Source: Luteimicrobium sp049844995
GTDB lineage: Bacteria > Actinomycetota > Actinomycetes > Actinomycetales > Cellulomonadaceae
Assembly: GCF_049844995.1 (NCBI RefSeq)
Contig: NZ_JBNCMC010000002.1
Location: forward strand, 744,001-808,000
Length of the DNA: 64,000 nucleotides
Direction: 5' to 3'
Shown piece by piece: positions 36,067 to 43,169 of this stretch (position 1 is its first letter; the number at the start of each line of letters is the position of its first letter). Made by a program: the position numbers and the translations under genes. The notes below the pieces were generated by a model, which saw only the letters and a list, made by a program, of their open reading frames with translations, was not told the DNA's origin and searched no databases.

Positions 36067-36115
36067 TCCGCCGGGCCCGGGTCACCGTCGGGCAGACGAA
36101 CGGCCAGAAAAGCGA

Positions 36116-36152
36116 ACGGCGGCCGGCTCCCCGCTCGGGAGTCGGCCGCCGT
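36116..36152 (-). terminator. Rho-independent terminator of lpd
   Basis: A stem formed by ACGGCGGCCG at 36116-36125 and CGGCCGCCGT at 36143-36152, extended inward by TCC/GGA pairs, lies 19 bases after the lpd stop. Read on the minus strand the stem is followed by TTCGCTTTTCT, so the T-run is on the lpd side. This is the clearest intrinsic terminator in the window. Confidence 0.8.
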
Positions 36153-36170
36153 CGTCGGGCGCAAAGTGCG

Positions 36171-37583
36171 TCAGATGTTGATCATGTGCCCCACGAGCCC
36201 GTGGAACGCCTCCTGCAGCGCCTCGGACAGCGTCGGGTGCGTGTGCACGTTGCGCGCAAGCTCGTTGGCGGTCAGGTCCCACTTCTGCGCGAGCGTGAGC
36301 TCGGGGAGCAGCTCGGAGACGTCGGGGCCGATGAGGTGGCCGCCGAGCAGCTCGCCGTACTCGGAGTCGGCGATGAGCTTGACGAACCCGACCGGGTCGC
36401 CGAGGCCGTGCGCCTTGCCGTTGGCCATGAACGGGAACTTGGCGACGGTGATCTCGCGGCCGTTGGCCTCGGCCTCCGCGCGGGCCTGGGCCTCGGTGAG
36501 GCCGAAGCTCGCGACCTGCGGCTGGCAGAAGGTGGCGCGCGGCATCATGCGGTAGTCGCCGAGCGGCAGCGTCTCGGCGCCGCCGATCGTCTCGGCTGCG
36601 ACGACGCCCTGCGCCTCGGCCACGTGGGCGAGCTGGAGCTTCGCGGTGACGTCGCCGATCGCGTAGATGCTCGGCACGTTGGTGCGCATCGAGTCGTCGA
36701 TCGCGATGGCGCCGCGCTCGGTCAGCTCGACGCCCGTGTTCTCCAAGCCGTAGCCCGTGACGTTCGGCGCGAAGCCGACCGACATGAGCACCTTGTCGGC
36801 GACGAGCTGGCCGGGCTTGCCGTCCTTGCCGGTGAACGTGACGGTGACCTCGGAGCCGCCGTCGACGACGGTCTCCACCTTGGTCGACGCGAGGATGTCG
36901 ATGCCGAGCTTCTTGTACTGCTTGGTGATCTCCTTGGAGACCTCCTCGTCCTCGTTCGGCAGCGCGCGGTCGAGGAACTCGACGATCGTCACGTCCACGC
37001 CGTAGTTGCGCAGCACGTAGCCGAACTCCATGCCGATGGCGCCGGCGCCGACGATGACGATCGACTTCGGCAGCTCGCGGGTGAGGATCTGCTTCTCGAA
37101 CGTGACGACGTTCTCGGAGAGCTCCACGCCCGGGAGGAGCCGCACGGTCGAGCCGGTCGCGATGATCGCGTTGGCGAACGTGATCCGCTCGGACGAGCCG
37201 TCGGCCTTGGTCACGTCGAGCGTGTTCGCGTCGACGAACGACCCGCGACCGTCGTACTCGGTGATCTTGTTCTTCCGCATGAGGAAGTGGACGCCCTTGA
37301 CGCGCCCCTCGGCCACCTCGCGGCTGCGGTCGAACGCCGCGCCGAAGTCGATGGTGGTCTCGCCCGAGATGCCGAAGAGGGCCTTCTCGTGGTTCAGCAG
37401 GTGCGCGAGCTCCGCGTTGCGCAGGAGCGCCTTGGACGGGATGCAGCCCACGTTGAGGCAGACACCGCCCCAGTACTTCTCCTCCACGACGGCGGTACGC
37501 AGGCCGAGCTGCGCTGCGCGCACAGCCGCGACGTACCCACCAGGTCCAGCACCGAGAACGACGACGTCGAAGTGTTCAGCCAC
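36171..37583 (-). CDS. lpdA: Dihydrolipoamide dehydrogenase
   Basis: This FAD enzyme is the E3 subunit that reoxidises lipoyl groups of the 2-oxoacid dehydrogenase and glycine cleavage complexes. The 470-residue protein has the FAD motif VVVLGAGPGGYVAAVRAA (7-24), the redox disulfide C42-LNVG-C47 followed by IPSKALL, the NAD motif VIVGAGAIGMEFGYVLRNYG, the second FAD motif YAIGDVTAKLQLAHVAEAQG and the C-terminal HTHPTLSEAL with the catalytic His. It is complete. The GTG at 37583 lies seven bases after TAGGCT (37596-37591), so the mRNA is probably leaderless. It stands alone with a strong terminator behind it; the E1/E2 genes are elsewhere. Confidence 0.95.
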   Translation of the reverse strand: MAEHFDVVVLGAGPGGYVAAVRAAQLGLRTAVVEEKYWGGVCLNVGCIPSKALLRNAELAHLLNHEKALFGISGETTIDFGAAFDRSREVAEGRVKGVHFLMRKNKITEYDGRGSFVDANTLDVTKADGSSERITFANAIIATGSTVRLLPGVELSENVVTFEKQILTRELPKSIVIVGAGAIGMEFGYVLRNYGVDVTIVEFLDRALPNEDEEVSKEITKQYKKLGIDILASTKVETVVDGGSEVTVTFTGKDGKPGQLVADKVLMSVGFAPNVTGYGLENTGVELTERGAIAIDDSMRTNVPSIYAIGDVTAKLQLAHVAEAQGVVAAETIGGAETLPLGDYRMMPRATFCQPQVASFGLTEAQARAEAEANGREITVAKFPFMANGKAHGLGDPVGFVKLIADSEYGELLGGHLIGPDVSELLPELTLAQKWDLTANELARNVHTHPTLSEALQEAFHGLVGHMINI

Positions 37584-37660
37584 GGGTCCGAGCCTAGGCC
37601 ACGCGAGCGCGTGGTCCCCAACCGCAGGTGCCGATCATCGACGTGAGATCGCGGACACTT

Positions 37661-38176
37661 TCAGCGACCGCCCCCGCGCACGAGGTCGACGCCCTTGTTC
37701 GCGAGCTGGTCGGCCCGCTCGTTGCCGGGGTCGCCGGCGTGGCCCTTGACCCACACCCAGCGCACCTGGTGCCGCGCGACCTCGTCGTCGAGCGACTGCC
37801 AGAGCTCGACGTTCTTGACCGGCTTCTTGTCCTTGGTCCGCCAGCCGTTGCGCTTCCAGCCCACGATCCACGACTTCATGCCGTTCATGACGTACGACGA
37901 GTCGACGTGGAGCGTCACGTCGCACGGACGGGTGAGGGCGCGGAGGCCCTCGATGACCGCGGTGAGCTCCATGCGGTTGTTCGTGGTCGTCGGGTCGCCG
38001 CCGAAGAGCTCCTTCTCGCGCCCCTTCGACCGCATGAGCACGCCCCACCCGCCGGGGCCCGGGTTGCCCTTGCACGCGCCGTCGGTCCACATCTCGACGA
38101 CGGTCAGCTCGCCGCGCTCGTCGGGCGGGACGGCAGACGGGTCGGGCGGGGTGACGAGGGCGGTCTCTTCGGGCAC
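37661..38176 (-). CDS. rnhA: Ribonuclease HI
   Basis: RNase HI cuts the RNA strand of RNA:DNA hybrids. The 171-residue protein has the four carboxylates D32 (MWTDGACKGNPGPGGWG), E70 (NNRMELTAV), D92 (HVDSSYVMNG) and D156 (GNERADQLAN), and H146 in KGHAGDPG, the flexible His loop. A 25-residue N-terminal extension precedes the fold. The GTG at 38176 lies six bases after TAAGGT (38188-38183), within the 26 bases separating it from the TetR gene; it can therefore be transcribed on its own although the TetR gene is upstream on the same strand. Confidence 0.95.
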   Translation of the reverse strand: MPEETALVTPPDPSAVPPDERGELTVVEMWTDGACKGNPGPGGWGVLMRSKGREKELFGGDPTTTNNRMELTAVIEGLRALTRPCDVTLHVDSSYVMNGMKSWIVGWKRNGWRTKDKKPVKNVELWQSLDDEVARHQVRWVWVKGHAGDPGNERADQLANKGVDLVRGGGR

Positions 38177-38202
38177 GGCCCCACCTTAGGGTGCGGCGCG
38201 CG

Positions 38203-38778
38203 TCAGGAGGCGACGTCCGTCGCGAGGGCCGACCGGAGCTCGTCGACGACGGCGCGGCCGAGCTCGGCGAAGCCCCGCGCCTCGTCCGGGGCGACCCACA
38301 GCCCGAACGTGACCTGGAACGCGGAAACCACCGTCCCGGCGGCGAGGGCGGCCCGGACGGCCGGCACGCCGCGCGCCCGGAACCCCTCCGCGAGCGCGTC
38401 GGAGAGGTGCGCCATCTTGGCGCGCTCGCGCTCCAGGAGCTCGGGGTTCGCGTCGATGACCTGCTGGCGACGGCGCGAGAAGGGCCGGCGCTCCTCGTCG
38501 AAGAACGTCGCGGCGCGGTCGAGCACCTGGACGGCCACGGCGAGGGGGCCGGGCTCTGCGGCCGCGGCGACGCCCGCGGCGAGCGCGTCGTTGAGCTGCT
38601 CCTGTCCCTGGAACAGCACCTCGCGCTTGTCGGCGTAGTACCGGTAGAACGTGCGCTCGGTGAGCTCGGCGCGCCGCGCGATCTGCGCCACGGACGTCTG
38701 CTCGAAGCCCTGCTCGGCGAAGAGGTCGAGCGCGGCTGCGCGGAGTCGTTCGCCGGCGTCCGGCTGCCATCGGGCCAT
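38203..38778 (-). CDS. TetR family transcriptional repressor
   Basis: The 191-residue protein has a TetR helix-turn-helix (about 8-55: RLRAAALDLFAEQGFEQTSVAQIARRAELTERTFYRYYADKREVLF, quoted here by its ends and the core FYRYYADKRE) and a helical ligand domain of unknown ligand. The ATG at 38778 lies six bases after TAGGAT (38790-38785), so the transcript should be leaderless. It diverges from an SDR gene, with two near-identical 21-bp palindromic sites between them, the nearer beginning three bases beyond the -10 box. It should repress both itself and the SDR gene. The classical reading is a small-molecule sensor controlling a detoxifying oxidoreductase. Confidence 0.9.
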   Translation of the reverse strand: MARWQPDAGERLRAAALDLFAEQGFEQTSVAQIARRAELTERTFYRYYADKREVLFQGQEQLNDALAAGVAAAAEPGPLAVAVQVLDRAATFFDEERRPFSRRRQQVIDANPELLERERAKMAHLSDALAEGFRARGVPAVRAALAAGTVVSAFQVTFGLWVAPDEARGFAELGRAVVDELRSALATDVAS

Positions 38779-38792
38779 GGACCCATCCTAGG

Positions 38793-38847
38793 TGATGTCA
38801 GACCCTGCCATCAGTGCTACGGTCGTTGATGTCACACCCTGACATCA
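38793..38847. promoter_or_regulatory. Two tandem TetR operators between the tetR and SDR genes
   Basis: Two 21-bp sites lie at 38793-38813 and 38827-38847. The second is a perfect palindrome at its ends, TGATGTCA and TGACATCA around five central bases; the first has TGATGTCA and TGCCATCA, one mismatch in the right arm. Their centres are 34 bases apart, about three helical turns, so two dimers could bind one face. TACGGT (38818-38823) lies between them and is a candidate -10 for the SDR gene; the other site abuts the tetR -10 box. Confidence 0.85.
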
Positions 38848-38861
38848 CTGGAGGATTTCCC

Positions 38862-39761
38862 ATGCGCATCTTCGTCACCGGAGCCACCGGCTGGATCGGC
38901 ACCGCCGTCACCGGGGAGCTCCTCGCCGCCGGGCACGACGTCGTCGGCCTGGCACGGTCCGACGCGTCCGCCGAGAAGCTCGCCGCGCGCGGCGCCACGC
39001 CGGTGCGCGGGACGCTCGACGATCTCGGCACCATCAAGGACGCCGCCGCCGACTCGGACGCCGTGATCCATCTCGGCTTCGTCCACGACTTCGACCGGTT
39101 CGCCGACTCGGGGCTCGTGGAGCGCTCCGTCGTCCAGACGGTCGCCGACACGCTCGCCGGCTCCGACCGGCCGTTCCTGTTCGCCTCCGGCGTCGCCGGA
39201 CTCACGACCGGCCGGGTCGCGACCGAGGAGGACCCGTCGCCCGCGGTCGGGCCCGACTCGCCGCGCGGCGGCAGCGAGAACCTCGCGCTCTCCTACGCCG
39301 ACCAGGGGGTGCGCAGCGTGGCCCTGCGGTTCGCCGCGAGCGTGCACGGCATCGGCGACCACGGCTTCGTGGCCGAGCTCGCGCGCGTCGCACGAGAGCG
39401 CGGCTTCGCGGGCTACATCGGGGACGGCGCCAACCGGTGGCCCGCCGTGCACCGGTCCGACGCCGCGCGGCTCGTCGCGATCGCCCTCGACCGGGCGCCC
39501 GCGGGCGGGGTCGTCCACGCGGTCGGCGAGGAGGGCGTCGCCATCCGCGACGTCGCCGAGGCCCTCGGACAGAGCCTCGAGCTGCCGACACGCGCGGTCG
39601 CGCCGGAGGACGCCGCCGCGCACTTCGGCTGGATCGCCCGGTTCCTCGCGCTCGACGCCCCGACGTCGAGCGCCCTGACACGCGAGCGCTACGGCTGGGC
39701 GCCCACGGGCCCGACGCTCGTCGAGGACATCGCCGCGGGCGGGTACCTCCCCGGCGCCTGA
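38862..39761 (+). CDS. NAD(P)-binding SDR-type epimerase/dehydratase family protein
   Basis: The 299-residue protein has an extended-SDR nucleotide site, MRIFVTGATGWIGTAVTGEL, with the G-x-x-G-x-x-G motif at 7-13, followed by AVIHLGFVHDF. The usual catalytic Tyr-x-x-x-Lys is missing: the corresponding region reads RGGSENLALSYADQG, so it may be an atypical reductase or a binding protein. This pattern recurs in a subgroup of actinobacterial SDRs next to TetR regulators. The ATG at 38862 has GGAGGA six bases upstream, and an in-frame upstream extension crosses the operators and was rejected. Its promoter lies between two TetR operators. Confidence 0.82.
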   Translation: MRIFVTGATGWIGTAVTGELLAAGHDVVGLARSDASAEKLAARGATPVRGTLDDLGTIKDAAADSDAVIHLGFVHDFDRFADSGLVERSVVQTVADTLAGSDRPFLFASGVAGLTTGRVATEEDPSPAVGPDSPRGGSENLALSYADQGVRSVALRFAASVHGIGDHGFVAELARVARERGFAGYIGDGANRWPAVHRSDAARLVAIALDRAPAGGVVHAVGEEGVAIRDVAEALGQSLELPTRAVAPEDAAAHFGWIARFLALDAPTSSALTRERYGWAPTGPTLVEDIAAGGYLPGA

Positions 39762-39835
39762 GCGACGCCGCCGGCGGGGCCGGGAAGCGCCGCCTTCACC
39801 CGGCTCCGTCGACCGGTGCGTGGTAGGCAGGAGGC

Positions 39836-40711
39836 ATGAACGTCACCATCCTCGGCACCGGCATCATGGGCTCCGCCGTCGCGGGCACCCTCGTGCGCGC
39901 GGGGCACCGCGTCACCGCCTGGAACCGCAGTCCCGGCAAGGCCGTGCCGCTGGCCGACGACGGCGTGACCGTCGCGGCCACGGCGGTCGACGCCGTCGCG
40001 AACGCCGAGGTCGTCCTGTCGATCGTCTTCGACACGGACGCCGTGCTCGACGTGCTCGACGAGGCCGGCCCCGCCGTGCCGGCCGGCGCGGTGTGGGCGC
40101 AGGCCACGACCATCGGCGTCGACGGCACGCAGGAGGTCGCGGCGCGGGCCGCCGAGCTCGGCGTGCCGCTCGTCGAGGCGCAGATGCTGGGGACCCAGGG
40201 GCCGGCCGCGCGCGGCGAGCTGACGATCCTCACCGCGGGCGACCCGTCGCTCGTCGAGCGGGCCCGCCCGGTGCTCGAGGCGATGTCGGCCAAGACGCTC
40301 CACGTGGGCGACGGCGTCGGGTCCGCGAGCGCCCTCAAGCTCGCCTGCAACGCGTGGCTCGCGACCATCACGGCGGGCGCGGCGCAGTCGCTCGCGCTCG
40401 CGACGGCGCAGGGCCTGGACCCGCAGCTCTTCCTCGACGCGATCAGCGGCACCGCGACCGACTGCCGGTACGCGCACCTCAAGGCCGACCACATGCTCGC
40501 CGAGGACCTCGCGCCGACCTTCACGGTCGACGCCCTGCGCAAGGACGTCGGGCTCCTGATCCAGACCGCCCGGGCTACCGGGACGACCGTCACCCTGCTC
40601 GACGCCCTCGACCGGGTCCTCGGCGTCGCGTCGCTCGACGGCCACGGCAAGGAGGACGTCGCCGCCGTCTACGACGCGTTCACGACCGTCCCGCTCGGCA
40701 ACGGGGACTGA
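39836..40711 (+). CDS. NAD(P)-dependent beta-hydroxyacid dehydrogenase family protein
   Basis: The 291-residue protein belongs to the 3-hydroxyisobutyrate dehydrogenase/6-phosphogluconate dehydrogenase-like family. The dinucleotide site is ILGTGIMGSAVAGTLVRAGH (5-24) and NRSPGKA indicates NADP-type binding by Arg/Lys after the second strand. The substrate motif is near LVEAQMLGTQGPA, and the conserved catalytic Lys is in SALKLACNAWLA, with the family N a few residues on. The C-terminal all-helical domain includes LKADHMLAEDLAPTF. The exact substrate is unknown. The ATG at 39836 has AGGAGG four bases upstream. A glycolate/lactate-type oxidase gene follows on the same strand after 31 bases with its own promoter. 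Confidence 0.85.
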   Translation: MNVTILGTGIMGSAVAGTLVRAGHRVTAWNRSPGKAVPLADDGVTVAATAVDAVANAEVVLSIVFDTDAVLDVLDEAGPAVPAGAVWAQATTIGVDGTQEVAARAAELGVPLVEAQMLGTQGPAARGELTILTAGDPSLVERARPVLEAMSAKTLHVGDGVGSASALKLACNAWLATITAGAAQSLALATAQGLDPQLFLDAISGTATDCRYAHLKADHMLAEDLAPTFTVDALRKDVGLLIQTARATGTTVTLLDALDRVLGVASLDGHGKEDVAAVYDAFTTVPLGNGD

Positions 40712-40742
40712 GCGGCCCAGGGCCCGCGGCTAGGGTCGAGGC

Positions 40743-42149
40743 ATGGCTTCCGACCCGGCGACCGCCACACCCGAGACCGACCCGTTGGCGGCGGCGCTGC
40801 GCGCCGCCCTGTCCCCGGACCAGGTCTCCACCGACCCCGAGGTGCTCGCGGAGTCGGCGTCGGACAAGAGCTCCGCAGGCCGCCCAGGGCGGCCGCGCGT
40901 GCGCGTGCTCGCACGGTCGACGGAGGACGTGTCCGCCGTCCTGCGCCTGGCCTACGACGCCGTCGTCCCCGTGGTCCCGCAGGGTGCCCGGACGAGCGTC
41001 ACGGGCGCCTCGAGCGCCGTCGACGGCTGCGTCCTGCTGGACCTGTCGTCGCTGGACCGGATCGTGGAGATCCGGCCCGACGACCAGCTCGCGGTCGTGC
41101 AGCCCGGCGTGGTGACGAGCGACCTCGCGGCGGCCGTCGCAGAGCACGGACTCTTCTACCCCGTGGACCCGGGGTCGTTCTTCATCTCGACGGTGGGCGG
41201 CAACATCGCGACCAACGCGGGCGGCATGCGGTGCGTGAAGTACGGCGTGACGCGTGACCGGGTGCGGAGCCTCACGGCCGTGCTGGCGGACGGGACCGTC
41301 GTCCGGACGGGCCACGACTCGGTGAAGGGCGTGGCGGGCTACGACCTCACCGCGCTTCTCGTCGGCAGCGAGGGGACCCTGGCGGTGGTCACGGAGGCGA
41401 CGCTCGCGCTGCTGCCCGCCCCCGGCGAGGCCGCCGGGGCGGCCGGGATGTTCGGGTCCCTCGAGTCGGCGCTCGACGCGGCCGCGCGGATCATGGCCGG
41501 GCCACGGCGCCCGAGCGCGCTCGAGCTCCTCGACGGCATCTCCATGCGGGCCATCAACGCGTACGCCCCGAGCTCCGACCTTCCCGAGGACGCGGCCGCG
41601 CTGCTGATCGTCGAGTCCGACGAGGTCGGCCGCGCCGCCACGGACGTCGAGCACTACGTCCGCGCGTTCGAGGAGGCCGGCGCCCTGGGCGTCCGGGTCG
41701 CATCGACCGGCGCCGAGGTCGACGCCCTGCTGAACATCCGGCGCAACCTCCACCCCGGCCTGGTCGCCGCCTACGGCGGGGTGCTGACCGAGGACGTCGC
41801 CGCGCCGCGGGCGCGGCTGCAGGAGCTGCTCACGACCATCGAGCGGACGGCACGGGAGACGGGCGCGGTGATCTCGACCGGTGGGCACGTCGGCGACGGC
41901 AACCTGCACCCCCTGATCTGCTTCGACCCCGACGACGAGGCCTCGCGGGCGGCCGCGCAACGGGCGTTCGCGCTCGTGCTCGAGCGCGCGGTCGAGGTCG
42001 GCGGCACCGTGAGCGGCGAGCACGGCATCGGCCTCCTCAAGCGCGACGCCGTCACCGCCGAGCTCTCGCGGGAGGTCCGTGACCTGCAGGTCCGCGTCAA
42101 GGCTGCGTTCGACCCGCGCGGCATCCTCAACCCGGGCAAGAAGGTCTGA
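40743..42149 (+). CDS. FAD-linked 2-hydroxyacid oxidase/dehydrogenase (GlcD-like)
   Basis: The 468-residue protein is a vanillyl-alcohol-oxidase-fold flavoenzyme like glycolate oxidase subunit GlcD or D-lactate dehydrogenase. The FAD domain holds PQGARTSVTGASSAVDGCV and GGNIATNAGGMRCVKYGVTRD, followed by LLVGSEGTLAVVTEATL. The C-terminal domain ends with the family motif GGTVSGEHGIGLLKR and the last residues PRGILNPGKKV. In GHVGDGNLH the His residues are the usual metal/substrate ligands. The ATG at 40743 lies six bases after TAGGGT (40731-40736). Without GlcE/GlcF partners nearby it probably acts alone; D-lactate and glycolate are the likely substrates. Confidence 0.88.
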   Translation: MASDPATATPETDPLAAALRAALSPDQVSTDPEVLAESASDKSSAGRPGRPRVRVLARSTEDVSAVLRLAYDAVVPVVPQGARTSVTGASSAVDGCVLLDLSSLDRIVEIRPDDQLAVVQPGVVTSDLAAAVAEHGLFYPVDPGSFFISTVGGNIATNAGGMRCVKYGVTRDRVRSLTAVLADGTVVRTGHDSVKGVAGYDLTALLVGSEGTLAVVTEATLALLPAPGEAAGAAGMFGSLESALDAAARIMAGPRRPSALELLDGISMRAINAYAPSSDLPEDAAALLIVESDEVGRAATDVEHYVRAFEEAGALGVRVASTGAEVDALLNIRRNLHPGLVAAYGGVLTEDVAAPRARLQELLTTIERTARETGAVISTGGHVGDGNLHPLICFDPDDEASRAAAQRAFALVLERAVEVGGTVSGEHGIGLLKRDAVTAELSREVRDLQVRVKAAFDPRGILNPGKKV

Positions 42150-42168
42150 GCCCCGGGGCTCGCACGCT

Positions 42169-43167
42169 TCAACCGAGGAGGCGGCGCAGCTCGGCCTCGG
42201 CCGAGGCAGCCCGGTCGGGGTCGATGGTCGTCCCCGCGTCGTAGAGGTCGACGACGCGCGGGTCGACGTAGCTGGCGCGCGCGATCGCGGGCGTGTTGCC
42301 CAGGACGGTCGAGGCCTCCCGCATGGCCTCCGCCACGGCCCGCTTCCGGGCCGTCACGGTGCGCTCGGGGCCGTGCCGGGCCAGCGAGACTGCGGCCGCG
42401 ACCGTGCCGTGCAGCGTGCGGAAGTCCTTGGAGGAGAAGTCGCCGCCGGTGCGGGCCCGGACGTCGTCGTTGATCGTCGTCGGGTCGAGGGGCGTCCAGC
42501 CGTCCGCACCGACCGCGACGACGGGCTCGTCGCCGGGCTCGTCGCTGGGTGCATAGCCGAGCAGCCGGGCGTCGGGGCGGTCGCCAGACCGCTCGCCGAG
42601 GACCGCGGCGAGCCGCACGTCGACGACCTCGGACTCCCACAGCTGACCGGACTTCGCGGGGAACCGGAGGAGCACGTGGTCGTCGTCGACGGTCGCGTCC
42701 CGGACGCGCAGCGTCGCGATCCCGCGGCTCCCGTGCCGGGAGGCGTAGCGCTCGCTGCCGACGCGGAGGTGGGCGACGTCGAGCAGCCGGAACGCCGCGG
42801 CGAGCCCCCGGCGCCGGGTAGGTGCGTCGGCGTCGAGGTCGCGGGTGACCCAGCCCCGCGCGGCGGGGAGCGCGTCGGCGAGCTCGAGCATGCGGTCGAA
42901 CTTGGCGCGGTCCTGCCGGGCGCGCCACTGCGGGTGATAGAGGTACTGGCGGCGACCGGCCGCGTCGATCCCGGTCGCGAGGACGTGCGCGTTCGGGTGC
43001 GGCGCGATCCACACGTCCGTCCATGCGGGCGGGATCGCGAGCGCCTCGAAGGCGCGGCGTTCGTCGGCGTCCGCGAGGCTTCCGTCGGGGGCGCGGTAGC
43101 TGAAGCCCGCCCCGGCGCGGACCCGGTGGTACCCGGGACCGGACAGGTTGGCGCGGCGGAGCCGCAC
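42169..43167 (-). CDS. DNA topoisomerase IB (poxvirus-like)
   Basis: Bacterial topoisomerase IB relaxes supercoils by nicking one strand through a 3'-phosphotyrosine. The 332-residue protein has the small N-terminal domain (GPGYHRVRAGAGFSYRAPDG) and the catalytic domain with DVAHLRVGSERYA, GIATLRVRD, LRFPAKSGQ, a TINDDVRARTGGDFSSKDFRTLHGT region (Arg/Lys/His triad; quoted by its parts) and GNTPAIARASYVDPRVV, where the Tyr in ASYVDP is the nucleophile. GTG 43167 was preferred since GGAAGGAG lies five bases upstream; GTG 43173, which overlaps the ligD stop as GTGA, is the alternative. It is coupled to ligD, suggesting work on broken DNA. Confidence 0.92.
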   Translation of the reverse strand: MRLRRANLSGPGYHRVRAGAGFSYRAPDGSLADADERRAFEALAIPPAWTDVWIAPHPNAHVLATGIDAAGRRQYLYHPQWRARQDRAKFDRMLELADALPAARGWVTRDLDADAPTRRRGLAAAFRLLDVAHLRVGSERYASRHGSRGIATLRVRDATVDDDHVLLRFPAKSGQLWESEVVDVRLAAVLGERSGDRPDARLLGYAPSDEPGDEPVVAVGADGWTPLDPTTINDDVRARTGGDFSSKDFRTLHGTVAAAVSLARHGPERTVTARKRAVAEAMREASTVLGNTPAIARASYVDPRVVDLYDAGTTIDPDRAASAEAELRRLLG

Positions 43168-43169
43168 GC

